Notes: generated by a model from the letters alone, not told the origin. Shown: positions 1 to 11,400, counted from the first letter of the stretch. The stretch is DNA of 64,000 bases from Gautieria morchelliformis (GCA_015179125.1 WHVA01000004.1:248001-312000), one strand, 5' to 3'. Numbers and translations are program-made.

Positions 1-620
1 GGCGGGGTCCGGGGACGAGCCTCCGCGAAGCGGCGCAGGGGGCTGGGGCTGGGTATGGAGAGCGCGACCGACGTCGATGTGTCTCGCCTGGTGGCCGCGT
101 ACGCGACGCCCGTGAGCACGTGCGCGTGTCATCCCGCACATACCCGCACCCCCGCACACACACACCGCCGCCGCCGCCTACAACACCCACAGCTGCACCC
201 GCAGCGCGCCCGCACACCCCCTTGGCCGTGCCCACCACCGCCGCCGCACCGCACCCTTGCCCTTATCCGCCCCCCTCCCAGATCCCCCCAAACCCCCCCA
301 CCGCCACGCGAGCAAATGCACGAGCCGCGTCTTCGTGCACCCGCCCACCACGCCACTCGGGAACGGGAACGGGGAAGGACCCCCGCCCCATGTGGAACCC
401 TCGCACATGCTCCCCCCGCCCCCGCCGCACGCGCTCGCCTACCTGGGCTCGCCGCACTCCCCGCGCCCGCATGCACACCGTGACCCGCCGCAGTACTTGA
501 GCGCTAACGCAAACACAAACACAAGCACCACGCTCGCCTGCGCCCCGGGCTGTTACGGTCACGGGTCCTGGGCTGTGGCGTGCGGTGGGGCCTGGTGTGG
601 GGATGACGAGTCTGGTGCCC
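1..620 (+). pseudogene. gene X, 3' part of a further copy (copy 0)
   Basis: This GC-rich stretch matches the 3' half of gene X copies at 10.5-11.2, 12.4-13.0 and 41.7-42.2 kb: the same order of an Arg/Ala-rich segment, a His/Pro/Thr-rich segment and a segment containing KRVFV-like or SRVFVHPP-like residues followed by Pro-rich sequence. The 5' exons lie left of the window. Several frames stay open because the sequence is GC-rich and low in complexity, so frame length is not evidence of coding. I do not recognise the family. No intact product can be shown. Confidence 0.5.
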
Positions 621-1860
621 GTGCGGTGGCATTAGGCGCATTTACCAAGGCTTGGGTGGGATGTGTGCGTGTATGCGCATGGGGTATGAGGTATGCGCAC
701 AGATGTAGTTCTGAGTCAGAATCAGTAGATCACTTTACCGCACTCGTTGTTTACCACACGCCGAAGTACTGGGTTTGTTCTTGTCCGATCACACGCAGGC
801 CGCCACCGCCACATCTCGATAAGGAACGATCAGTACGCTTAGATTCTGACCCTGGCTACGCAATTCGAGCTCCTGACTCGGATCAGGGCTGCAGCGGAGC
901 CTGATTTATGTACTAGCAAGACACAGCGCTGCCTGTTTTTGTTATGGCAGACGTACTGTAATTGGAACTTCGTGCAATGATGACTGCCAGTGATGATGCG
1001 GGGGAACTGGCACGTGATGCGTCTGGATCCCGGATCCCGGGCTGCAACGACGCGCGTCACGCGACAAACAACCCCAAGGCAAATGGTGGAACGGGAGCGG
1101 CGCCACGACCCACGGTGCACATCAGGAACGGCCGGCGCCACTAGTAGGTCACGCCAACTACAGCTGACTCTAGGTTCAACGTAGCTCCACAGATGGTTCT
1201 GTGGCGAGTTGCCCGCACTGGGTAGACCTACTGCTTCCTACTATGCCTCTAGTAAGCCTCCACCTTCCCCAACCTTGACAAACTCGAGACGCCTCCTCGC
1301 TCACCCACTTCCCCTCGCCGTCGACCCTCCCAGAAAGGCCTGCATGAGTCCATTCGTGCGCTCTCCTCGCCCCGCCCTTCACAAACTATTTTTTCCGCCA
1401 GTGATACTCTTGAAGTGATGGGAACCCGGGATACTAGACAGGCAGCCCCTCACTCGACTCATGACTCGGAGTCGCGATGCATGATGCACGATGCAACCCG
1501 CGGTCCCGGACCTGGTCTGACGGCAGAGCACGCGCTGGCGTGCGTCTAACGGGGGACTTGTGTATTAGTCGACAATGTCTAATAAAGTGAGAAATACATG
1601 TGTACGGGCGTGTGGGTGGAGGAGGGGCTGAGAGTAGTGGCAAAGGTTATCTGCGAGTTTCCGTTTGATGTCAATTCCTGAGGGGCCTGAGATGTGAAGA
1701 ATACTATAGCGCGATGCCAGGAGTTTGAAGTGGAACAGAACATGTGTTGACACCGGTGTCGCCTGTGATAGTTGTGGTTTGCTCTGTGCCTTGTAGTGTA
1801 CTGTCCAAACCAAAGATGTCACCAAATGTCTCACTGCAGAAAGCGCCGGCACCTAAAAAT
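621..1860. other. 3' flank of gene X copy 0 and unassigned DNA
   Basis: Bases 700-830 match, in inverted orientation, 11740-11880 (shared pieces include ACCGCACACGCCG-like and CCGCCACCGCCACATCTCGAT-like stretches). Bases 980-1045 resemble 25895-25965. I see no supportable gene in 900-1860; the short frames here have no recognisable protein and no splice context. Confidence 0.4.
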
Positions 1861-1897
1861 CAGATGAAACGGAACTTGAGTTTCAGTACAAAACCAG

Positions 1898-1929
1898 CTA
1901 AAAATCAGTGCTTGAGCACTGATTTTTAG
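1898..1929. repeat. perfect 15-bp inverted repeat hairpin
   Basis: CTAAAAATCAGTGCT at 1898-1912 is followed by a 2-nt loop (TG) and its exact reverse complement at 1915-1929. It lies in AT-rich DNA with further copies of a related motif (CGGAACTT...TTTCAGTAC near 1870, CGGAACTAATTTTTAGG near 2060). Related CGGAACT and CAGTAC hairpin motifs recur at 6150-6290. Confidence 0.85.
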
Positions 1930-2309
1930 CCCCCGAAGCGTTCCCAGCCCCTTAGACCACAAACTGATTTCTAGTAGTGAAAATGTCCCACTTTGTACTG
2001 TTTTTTTTAGCTCAAAAAGAACTTAATTATGGCTTGTTTAGCACTAATAAAAAGTACATTCGGAACTAATTTTTAGGTACATATAGTATTTCCTAGTAAG
2101 CGGATAGGGACTGCTACCGGACGGAAACAGGACAGAAATACTGATATGCAGCCACCATGAAACTGAATTATGAGCTGGCACAGCGCCTGACAGGACTGGT
2201 AACAAATCAACCCACAGGAAGTCCAGTGTCCATTCGAGGGAATATGTGGGGAACCCTTGCAAGTACGACGAGTGGCACTGAGATGGCATTAAGCGCGAAG
2301 GTGGGTCTC

Positions 2310-3581
2310 TGTCATGACGCGTTTATTTCTCATACTCAGGTGCTCTGTCCTGCCATTTCTCACTCCATCTCCGTGTTCGTTCCGATCGCCATTGTCATGT
2401 TCGGCAACCGATTCTCGCTGTTCGTGCCAATTACCATAGCCACGCCGTCAACGCACGATTGATGTCTTTGGACTGACTTGGCAGTCATCGCTGGGCCTAT
2501 CACCTCCTCTGCTCGACCCTCTTCCAATGGTGTTCTGATAATCGGATTGTCATGACCTGTGTATTTCCTGCACCTTGTTATCCCCATTTCCCCTTTCGCT
2601 ACTCCTCCCCAGTGTTCGCTCGGCTTCGCCCTCCACCTCGACCTCTCCTCCTCTATGTCATCTCTGTTTGCCCTTCCTCGCATTTCGCCGAACAGCCATT
2701 CACTGCTCACATCATTCGCCAGCAGGCACACCATCAAATCACGATCGACATCCCTACCCGGCATGATGGCTCGTCAGTAACTCCATCAGCTTCTCGATCC
2801 AACCCCCTTTTGGTGTTCATATGAGCAGGGTGCGTTCACGGGATGTCCTACCCGTAGGTTGTGTGGGATCAACCCAGTAGACGAAGAACCCGTGCAGGGC
2901 AGTGTATATGTGGGCCCCAAGCCATGATTTCGTACATTGGTGTCTTCGCCACCTTCACTCTCCATCGTTTCATGTTCTCCCTCTTCTCTCATTCTATTGT
3001 ATGTTTATTTCATCTATGTTGTATCATGACTGCACACCCCTCCCTATCCAACCCTGACTCATGACGGCCTCTTTCCTATTCGCTGATACCTTACGAGCAT
3101 TCGATATAAGTAGTTTACATTCGCATGTATATTCCCCAGTTCAATTATCATACGTCATCCATCTTGTGCAAACTTGACCTCGCTGTGATCATCGTCTTGA
3201 GCCTTCTCTTGGAGATTTCTATCTTCGACCAGCAGAGGACTTAGGCATCGCTGGTGAGTTCTCATACTTCATCTCCGTTACCTTAGCCTTTGAACTATTT
3301 TCTGCGCTGTTGGCGAAGGTGCTCCTTCGCCTTCGCCGGCGAAGGGATTGTTGCTACTTAGACAGCCCTTCCGTGACACCTTGCACGTTGTCTCGTCAAG
3401 TGCCACGGGCCATTTCGCTACGACTGTAGATAGGGTGAGCCCCGTTCGGGCAACCCTCTTACCTTGTGAACATTCATTGGTTCACCTATTCGCCGAATGG
3501 CATACTTATTCGCACAAGTTATTTGGGCATTCGCTGTGTTCACTAATACATGATATTAACGCCTAAAAACCAATCTTGACA
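2310..3581 (+). mobile_element. solo LTR, family R (1272 bp), copy 1
   Basis: The element begins TGTCATGACG and ends TCTTGACA (TG...CA ends) and is flanked by GTCTC at 2305-2309 and again at 3582-3586, an exact 5-bp target duplication. Two other copies exist: 43643-44653 (3' truncated) and 59762-60789 (inverted). No protein domain is visible inside, and the short frames are not conserved between copies. The terminal bases, the 5-bp duplication and the lack of internal coding region point to a solo LTR of an LTR retrotransposon. Confidence 0.75.
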
Positions 3582-3883
3582 GTCTCCAGTTGAGGTAGCC
3601 ATGGACAAATTTGTGACCTCTGGATGAGGGGAAGACAGCAAGGGCAGACAAGAGAGGCGGTGTCGAACTCAACACTGAGCCAGAGAGGAATCAGGGATGG
3701 ACGCACTGTGCAGGGTACTGTGGGCCATTTCCTTGATATACAACGACGCAGGTGAGTGACGGTGCAAAGAGATAGCAGGTGCGTAAGTCAATTTTTCCTG
3801 AGAGTAGAAAGAAGACAACAATGAAGAACATCCAAGTCGTGCACTGCCCCCGTGCGTGTCCATATCCATGTCCACCTCACCCC

Positions 3884-5122
3884 TCACCCATTCCAGCAGT
3901 ACCGCTCCAAGCATGCACTGCACACGCTCAACCTTAGCACGCCCACCCTTGCGCGTGCCTTCTCCACCCCACCATACCACATGCAAGACACGTCAGTCAG
4001 AGGCATCCCCGGCGATGCCTTGCGTCGCGATATCAAATGCTTGGTCTATGAAGGCCCGGACCTAGTATTATCAGTTGCATGAGTGTCATGCCACTCATCC
4101 TTTCAGCACGCAGAACGCACCTCCTCAGGCTTATACGTAGTCTGCAGCATTGGTGTGCCCGTCACCGGCGCTGCACTGTCCGCAGGGGGGCCCCCGTTCG
4201 CGATGTAAATGATCATAGGCGTCTCCACCAAGTCGTTGCACCCGAAGAACCTGGGGTGCCACCTGAGGTTTTGCTGCACGAAGATGTCGGCTGTGGAGGG
4301 GATGGTGGGGAATGGGTAGAGGGAGCCGAAGAGGGCGGCGCGTTTGGTGGAATTCTGAGTAGTGGGATGGAAGGTCAGATGCTTGTTTGTACCCGCGTGA
4401 TATAAAATAAGAATAAGGAAACAGGAGGTTTTGATAGGTACGATGAATTCTGTGCCGTTCGCGAAGTTGTCGGCGGTATCGGCAGACTTCGAATTCCAAG
4501 CTTTTGTGAGCAACAGACAGCTGACAATTAAAAAAAAAGCGGTCCAGCGGTCGTACGTACCGCATCAATCGCAATGATAGTGTTGACCGCCCTCGCGCCA
4601 ACCAGTAAAGGCTGGATGGGTATCTGTTCCCCGTCAGGCCCCCCATCGACCAAAGTAACGAAATCCTCGTTCATGTTCACAAACGTGTTCTGTGGATGTG
4701 TCGGTGTTCAGTATTGTGGGTGAAGAAACCGAAAGCAATACAGGAGCTGAAAGGAAAATGCAAGGCAGTGCCACGCACAGGGTTTATGCCCTTTAAGGGA
4801 TTTGGTACAGCTGCCGAATCGAGGCGAACCTCCTGAGGCCCAAACGTGGCATTGATGAGTTCGATTATGGGCCCAGCGGGGGAGCCTAAAAGCGCAGCTG
4901 CCGAAACTATGATACCACGGAATAAGTTTCATTCACAGTTATATAAACCCAGGGGAAGATAACACCGACAGTCCAGGCATCTCAGAGGTGATAGTGCGGA
5001 AAGGACATAACTCACCGCTAAACTCATTGAACAAGTTGCTCGAAATGCTGGCGATATAGCCCGCCTGATCAAATCCGGCGACACAGAACATCGTATAGGA
5101 AGGGACATCCACACACACAACA
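3884..5122 (-). pseudogene. lysophospholipase (phospholipase B), C-terminal part, broken
   Basis: Exons on the minus strand spell the second half of a fungal secreted lysophospholipase (PLA2c/PlaB family, which removes acyl chains from phospholipids). They contain a CVAGFDQAGYIASISSNLFN segment, an LVDGGPDGEQIP segment corresponding to the catalytic Asp motif (VDGGE/D) near 4620-4650, a FFGCND...IIYIANG segment, and a C-terminal CSACLERYCWNG ending at a stop at 3884-3886. Introns have GTGAGT, GTACGT and GTGCGT donors. At least one indel separates the CLACGM segment from VEKARARVGV near 3960-3990, so the last exon is frameshifted. The N-terminal half with the nucleophile Ser is absent: upstream on the same strand are exons from other genes. 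I infer a captured or rearranged fragment, not a working gene. Confidence 0.72.
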
Positions 5123-5200
5123 CTACAAGTCGGCAACAACAACAACAAAAATCCGGACGCAAGCTGAGTAAGCTATCACTGGGGTGAACAGATGACGTAC

Positions 5201-5268
5201 CACTCATTGGCCATGGCCCATACGTCTCGTTCACAGGAAGCATCCATAGGGCAGGCCACAGCCAGTCG
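5201..5268 (-). pseudogene. single exon of a GH16 glycoside hydrolase
   Basis: A 68-nt exon bounded by TTTGCAG acceptor and GTACGTC donor encodes DWLWPALWMLPVNETYGPWP followed by MSG. This fits the segment just before the catalytic EIDxxE motif of fungal GH16 beta-glucanases (WPAIWMLP...YGPWP.SGEID). The catalytic exon itself is absent; the next exon on this strand is lysophospholipase. It is too short for certainty, but the match is distinctive. Confidence 0.55.
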
Positions 5269-5493
5269 CTGCAAAGATTATAAGTACGATGTCGTGTCCA
5301 TCAGTGAAAGAAGAGAAAAACATAAGAGGTCACAGTTCGTACGCGATGGTTTGGTAGCAACCGCAGAGGGGCGAGGCGCCCACTGCGAACACACGATGTG
5401 GAAGGTGTGTAGAATCATAAGGATCGAACTGTGGGTTCTGACGAATCCGATAGAGTCAACGCTTGCGCGATCCTGGAGAGGTGTCCTACTCAC

Positions 5494-5642
5494 CGATACT
5501 CTGATAAGTCAGTGTCAAAATAGACCGCCTCAGTGGCAAGGTTGAGCTGCTCGTCAACGACAACAGCGCACAGCTGCTCAGTTGCCAACTCGACACCAAG
5601 AAAATGGGTGGTTTTACCAGCTGGGGGCATCTTGGAAAGCAT
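5494..5642 (-). pseudogene. first exon of a xylulokinase-like (FGGY) gene
   Basis: This exon carries a start codon (Met at 5642, or 5630) and encodes FLGVELATEQLCAVVVDEQL, then NLATEAVYFDTDLSEYR, ending at a GTGAGT donor. It matches the N-terminus of eukaryotic D-xylulose kinases (FLGLDLSTQQLKAVxVDExL...FDxDLPEY), where this segment forms the first strand and phosphate-binding loop. The rest of the roughly 550-residue enzyme is absent; downstream exons on the strand belong to GH16 and lysophospholipase genes. The assignment rests on pattern recognition only. Confidence 0.55.
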
Positions 5643-5775
5643 GTTTGAGCTAAGAGCATTTGTAGAGTATGAGAAAGAGAGAAAAAAGTGATGGGTGTTG
5701 AGTGGAGAATGAAAAGGCCGGCCGGTCAGCACCCCAATGCCCCGAATAATCAAAAAGGGAACAAAGAGTACTTAC

Positions 5776-6081
5776 CCAAATCTTCCAAGATCGACCTCCC
5801 TCATCCACGTCACTCCCTCAGCGTTGACGCTAAAGTTGTCGAAGTTGTCTGTCAGAGTCAGAGAATATTTAGCGTCAATGAGGGATTCCGCATGTCTCAG
5901 CACCAGCGTGTTGATCTGCCCAAGGCAGCAGATGTATGCGCTTGCAATGGGGTCGAGGAAGGAAGGAGGTTATAGTGGAGAATCAAAAGACTTGCGGAAA
6001 AAAAAGCAGTGACACGTATCCATACCATGTGGACAAGCAGCGCTCTGCATAGTCGACAGCAATTTCAAAGATGGTGTTCAT
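5776..6081 (-). pseudogene. unrecognised spliced exons upstream of the chimera
   Basis: Two exon-like segments on the minus strand. One starts at ATG 6081 (MNTIFEIAVDYAERCLSTW, donor GTATGG). The other contains ASAYICCLGQINTLVLRHAE and SLTLTDNFDNFSVNAEGVTW and ends in GRFG at a GTAAGT donor at 5775. The reading frame is clean and protein-like, with balanced composition, but I do not recognise the family. The segments lie in the same orientation as the xylulokinase, GH16 and lysophospholipase fragments, so a spliced fusion transcript is possible. Confidence 0.4.
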
Positions 6082-6166
6082 GGACCCGGAGATTGATCAT
6101 GATTAGGTAGAAAAAATAATTCATTGGTCATTGGTACTGTTTGACTTTGCATTTTGTCCTGTACTT

Positions 6167-6198
6167 AAATTTCAGTACTTGTATAGTACTGAATTTTA
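6167..6198. repeat. inverted repeat hairpin, AT-rich
   Basis: AAATTTCAGTACT and AGTACTGAATTTTA flank a 5-nt loop (at least 9 paired bases next to the loop). Further TCAGTAC and CGGAACTGAAATA motifs follow to 6290. It is similar in sequence to the hairpin and flanks at 1870-2070, with the chimeric exon cluster and solo LTR R between them. Confidence 0.55.
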
Positions 6199-6299
6199 GT
6201 CCTGTGTGAAATTATTTTTTAGGGACTAAATATCAGTACAAGTCGGTACTGTAATTTAGCTGTAGTGCAAGCGGAACTGAAATATAGCGCTTATTCTTC

Positions 6300-6990
6300 C
6301 TACAGTGGTCTGCTGTGTGAATAATGTCTGTGCTGAAGCATATTAAGCTTGTCAGTGACTCACTTGACCCACCCATTGGAAATTTCCCTTTTGAAGTATC
6401 ACACATAAACCTGAGACGGCGATGCATTCGATTTGCGGTGCTGGGACCACTACCACCTACCAATATGCTAGCGGTATAGTTGGGCCAGAGGGATGTGTGA
6501 TGAAGTTGAAAAGTGGAACTCTTATTAGAGCTCCATTCTCGTATAATTGCCAGCCTGAACACCAATAAGGCCTTCCCCTAGGCCTAGGGTCTGCTCTCCC
6601 GACTCTGCAATGCCAAGCCGTAGGTTGTTCCTGTCATTGAGAGGCAGACTGAGGTACCATTGCATGAGGTAATATTTGACATTGCAAATAGCAACGGTCA
6701 ACACCAACTTCGCCCATATCTCTCACTACCGGAGGCAAATTGCGCAATCGAAGGGGGATCAATCAGCCTACGATACTCTCCCAGCAGCAAAGCACAAGCA
6801 ATATTTTCACAAAACACAGTAATAATAAATTATGAAGAAAGTGAAATTCAAAATGTCACAGAATATATATGTATCTATGGGTTTTTGAGTGTATGGGTTG
6901 GCCAGAGTGAGCAACTAGCCACATCAGCTGCTGCATGTTACTCTGCTAGTGGGTCTGTATTGAATCGGGGCTATGATGCATTAGCTTGGA
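6300..6990. other. no supported gene
   Basis: I see no recognisable protein, RNA or terminal repeat here. From about 6880 the sequence becomes homologous to the 3' flanks of the other DUF6533 copies (26970, 36055). Confidence 0.4.
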
Positions 6991-7035
6991 TGCTGTCATT
7001 AAGCCTCTGCCATTGTTCCAGATCCTACTGAACCA

Positions 7036-8829
7036 TTAACCAGTGCCTGAAGGAGATGCTAACTGCTCACCAGAGGCGATCTGCCTGGCAATTTCTACAT
7101 CTCCAGGACATCCCGTCCTGCAAGGAAACTCATCCAACTCTATCCCAGCTGACCCAGCCTTGTCAGGTGACTGCTGGCCTTCCTGATCAGCCACATTGTC
7201 CTCCAAATTCTCAGCATTAAAATCATCTCGGCTCAAGTGAGGGTTCCCAAATTCAGCCACTATAGCATTGTGAACACTTTGTCCGGCTGCATGGAAGCTG
7301 GAGAATGAAAGAGAGGGTAATGAGGGGCTGTTAAGTTGACTGTGTCTCTCTTTCAGAGTTAGATGGAACCGGCAGATGATAATTACTGATAAGCTGGTTA
7401 TGCCCTGTTAGTACAGTCATGTGTTTCTTGTTAAATTGGTAAGAAGATACCTGTTCTGAAGGTCACCTAAGATGGCTTGAAGGCTTGGCTTTATGCCATA
7501 AAGCAGCTGAAGTTAGCCATTTTAATATCATGATCAATGTATTACATACCCTCAATACCTGAAATGTAAAAGAAGACTGAGTAAGCCCTCAAAGCTCAAT
7601 GGCATTATAAGTAACAATACCTGAGTTGTGACAGCATTAGCCAAAGTAATTGTAAGCACAAATCTGAATATGAATCAGATATGAAATATCATAGGAATAA
7701 TATTCCATACCCATATCTGACAAAGCCTTACCTTTATATTAGTGATATGTTCATTATAAGCAATATGTTGTATGCTGACCTTGGTAAATCATTAGACTAA
7801 CAAGGGATTTCTTATCCCAAATCTCACCTTTCCACCAAAGCCTCAGGGTTTGGATTGAGTTCAGAATGGTTACTATCACAACTCCTGTGTCAAAAAGGAT
7901 TACAGCAACATTGTTCATGATGTCCACTGTCAAAGGTATTCAGAGACAAATTGGACAAATACAGGTCCCTAGATATTACACCTGATGAGTTTGTTAGTGT
8001 TAATCTGGGCAGAAAGTCCGAGTCAGTACTGACAAGGTTATTGTATTAAATTGTGAGCCAGTGGCATTGCAGTTGTCCAAAACAGACTCATACTATATGC
8101 AGTGAAATGAATTTATGCTATTGATAGAAAGTGTCCACAGGGACATACCATATCAATGATATTAGCACCAAGAATAAGCAGCCCAAGGACACGCAAAACT
8201 CTTGATTCTGAAGGGAAATAGCATAGGTTCGAGCTAGCGGAAGGCCTAGATCATACAATGTGTTGACCCTTCTGCCTGAGAAATATATGGGTATAATCAC
8301 TCACCCTGTATACCAATCAGAGATGTAACTCCTAAAGCATTAGCTAGGCGAGTTAGAGTATTGCATTTCCTTTGAAGATGTGAGTCTCTAGGGTGCTTCT
8401 TCATAAAGAATGCAAGTCATACTAGATACTCATTCCAATCAGTAAGAGTGTTACACAGGAGAGCATTGTTGTAATATACCTCAATGGACATGTTAGATAT
8501 ATTGAGATATATGGCAAGAAGACAAAAAGCCATGGGCAGGTAACGAGCGAATAAATAGAGAATGGTGCCGAGTTTGACGGCCTTGCACCAAATGTGCTTG
8601 ATCTCAGATGGCAAAGTGAGAAGAGTGTCGTAGATGAGCAGTGCTGTATAACAAGCTATGGATATCGTGGAATTAGATAGGGGATACGTACGCATACCAA
8701 GCGCTGCGACGATGGTAGAGTTGACTGCAAAGCTAGTTCAGGTAAGTTCTTCTGCATCTCACTCAGTGTGGTAAGTACGTACTTGTCTGATAGCACCTGG
8801 ATTTCAGCCGAGGGGTCGGCCTGAGACAT
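7036..8829 (-). pseudogene. DUF6533-like membrane protein gene, module I copy
   Basis: Minus-strand gene starting MSQADPSAEIQVLSD at 8829. A later exon encodes ACYTALLIYDTLLTLPSEIK then HIW, the signature of the basidiomycete DUF6533 multi-pass membrane family, followed by LYLFARYLPMAFCLLAIY. The final exon ends at 7036 with an acidic tail (FNAENLEDNVADQEGQ). Compared with module III, a base is missing from a TTT run near 8200, which shifts the frame after ISLQNQ. The AG acceptor of intron 1 has also changed to TG (near 8755); the next AG, 6 nt downstream, would keep frame. The function of the family is not known to me beyond membrane location. Divergent to gene X copy A. Confidence 0.62.
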
Positions 8830-9620
8830 GATATAAGAACGAAAGACTGGAATGCAGACGAGGGACTAAGTTGTGCGTAGCGATGTGGAATTGGAGTAGG
8901 AGATCGTGCAAGGTGCATATATAAGATTCTCGCCATGGGTCCTGCCAGGTCAACAGATATTCACAACATCCCATCAGTGCGAGGCATGGCGCAATTTGCG
9001 AGGTGGGCGGGTCTGATAGAAGAACGTCATGTAAAAAAAATTAATACAAGGTCGAAGCATCAGATACAGTGATCCGCTCAGACAAGCAATTGAGCCTTGG
9101 CTTCTTGCCAGGAACTAGTTATTATATCCGCGGAATGGTCTCGAAAATGCATATAAAACTTGAAGTCATGTAAGCGCACCTGGCACTCGTTGACGACTGC
9201 AAGTGCGCTGTCAGCATAACGACACATGAAAACCGACTGCAACAAAGCTCACTGATGGCTATTAAGATAAAGCAGGTCCGGGGTATTACTTGAAAAGAAG
9301 GGAACACGAGGAAGTGAGATGATTGGGAGATCCCACCTCAATCGCCAGAGTTTGCATTCTAAGCGACGTTAGATGATCTCTGCAGGCATACCAGTTTTCA
9401 GACCAGAAAAATGTGTAGCTGTCGTGGTCAAATCATGTCAGCTCGCGTGGAACACCGGTAACTGGTTGGCTCCAGAGTTAAATATAAACAACATCATCAC
9501 ATACCCCGTCGAATTTCAAACACCGGATACTGATAATCCCGAGCGAAGAGTTTCGTCGTGCGCGGATCAGGAACCCGCCAAACAAAGACAAACATGCACA
9601 CCGGTGCCTGACTCAGCAGC
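8830..9620. promoter_or_regulatory. shared divergent spacer of module I
   Basis: This is the spacer between the two start codons. On the minus strand, TTATATATGCACC near 8910-8925 lies about 90 nt upstream of the DUF6533 ATG. On the plus strand, GTTAAATATAAAC at 9477-9489 lies about 135 nt upstream of the gene X ATG. Both boxes recur in modules II, III and V, which suggests they are real core promoters. A roughly 320-bp repeat seen in full at 29890-30190, 38560-38860, 18350-18680 and 52610-52930 is cut down here to about 9355-9400. Confidence 0.5.
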
Positions 9621-11400
9621 ATGACACGACACAGACAACAAACCCTGCTTGTCATGGTACGCACATGCAATCCCGGCCACGCATTTTACCCATCCACTCC
9701 AAACGTCAGTTCACCTCGCCTCACACAACACTAACAGCCTCCCCTCCCAGGCTTCATATCTCCCCCCGCCCTCTCCCGCCCACGATCATGAACTTACGAT
9801 GTTTCCGGTGTGTCTGCCAGTGGAGGAGACGGTGGAGTGTCTGTGTATGTGCCGGGTGTAGAAAAGGCCAGCAAGAGGAACGAGTATACGGTATTTCTCT
9901 TTGCATAGAAGCCCGCCGTCCATCCTGCATGAACGCGTTTGCTGCCCTCTCCACCACGTCTCGCCATCCATCCATCCCCCAGCATCACAAGCACAGACCC
10001 TGGAGACAGAACCCCGCCCGGCGGATGGTACGTCCCCTTGCCCAGTCCCTCGTGTCTCGTACCGAACGCCACCCACTGCTCCCTAGACTCCACCCTCCCG
10101 CCCCTCACGTGCCGCACCGCTCTCCCACCCCGCGGTCGACACTTCCCGCCCTCGCCCATAGGGCACGAGCTCATGAAGCTCTTCCCAACCCGTTCCCCCA
10201 GCGGCGGCTCCTTCCTGCCCGACCCGCACGCTCACCGGGACGCGGGGAGCTTCGCCGCGGAGGACGCGCGCTGCCCGTGCGAGGCGTGGGCCCTGGGCGA
10301 AATTGAGAAGAATCGGCGGATCGCGCGCGAGCGCGGCGGCTACGCGTGGTTTGGCGGGCAGTAGCGTGCCTTTTTCGACGGCGGGGACGGGCGCCCGCGC
10401 CACGACACCGACCCCCCAGACGGCGGGAGTACTGCATGACGGCGCCCGCGCGGGAGTTCAGCGGCGCGGCCGAGCGCGAGTTTCATGTCGGCGGGGAGCC
10501 CGTGCGCGCCATTGGCGTGGCAAGGCCCGGGAAGAGCCCCCCGCGAAGCGGGGAAGTGGTCTGGGACTGAGGCTTGAGCTGGAGAGTGCGGCCGACGTCG
10601 ATGCGTCGCTGCGCCTCTCACCTGGGGTCCGCGTGCGCGACGCACGTGAGCACGTGCGCGCATCGCCCCCCAGGTCGCCGCGGGGGACCACGGCCATCCT
10701 GGCACACGGCACATCCCCGCACCCCCGCACACACATGCCGCCACCGCCCTCAGCAACTACAGGCGCACCCGCAGCGCCACACACGCCCCGCAAACCCCCT
10801 TACCTGCGCCTACCACTGCCGCCGCCCTCGCGCCCTTTCCCGCACCCTTGCCCTTATCCGCCCCTCCCAGAGTCCCCCCGCCGACCCCCAGGCAATTCCA
10901 CGAAACGCGTCTTCGTGCTCCCGCCCCGCACGCCCCCTAGGAACGTGAACGGGAACGGACCCGCGCCGGCGCCCAACCCGTACCCCACCCCACTCGCTCA
11001 TGCTCCCCCGCCCTCGCCCACGCCCACGCCCACGCCTGCCCGCTCGCGGGGTCGCCGCCTCCCCACCCACACACGCACACGAACCCGAACCACAGCTCGA
11101 ACAAGCTCCCCTCCATCGCGGCGCCTGCACCAAGGCCTGTCACGGTCACGTGTCCTGGGGTGGGTCCTGGTGTGGGGGTGACGAGTCTGGTGCCTGTGCG
11201 GTGGTATTAGGCGCATTTATTAAGGCTTGGGTGCATGGGATGCATGGGTGTGTGGGTATGAGGTATGAGGTATGTGAAAAGCAAGAGCAATGGGAGCGTT
11301 ATCATGATGTGATGCGGGGTACGTGCCCCGGGCCAGGGGGTCCTCGGTATTCGATTCAGGAGGGGAGCAGGGGGAGCGAAAGGGAGGAGGAAACGTGCTA
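9621..11400 (+). pseudogene. gene X, copy A
   Basis: Unrecognised gene. Exon 1 is 9621-9656 (MTRHRQQTLLVM). Intron 1 is 9657-9750, with donor GTACGCAC, branch CACTAAC and acceptor CCTCCCAG. Exon 2 is 9751-9855 and encodes 35 residues (ASYLPPPSPAHDHELTMFPV, then a Cys-rich end CLCMCR) before donor GTGTAG. A further exon follows the acceptor GCTCCCTAG at about 10086 and contains HELMKLFPTRSPSGGSFLP, DPHAHRDAG and CPCEAW. Between them, the expected third exon runs into TGA (GCATGA near 9930), so this copy is probably broken. The tail after 10370 is GC-rich, with Arg/Pro/His bias. The copy is paired tail-to-tail with copy C. Confidence 0.5.

Noticed and set aside
55..560. Several overlapping 100-215-codon frames on both strands in GC-rich DNA
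   Set aside because: Low-complexity Pro/His/Arg/Cys translations in all frames; length follows from GC content, not coding.
10303..11181. 292-codon plus-strand frame
   Set aside because: Composition is Pro/Arg/Thr-rich and the same DNA is open in other frames; the gene X family reading with introns explains the conserved parts better.
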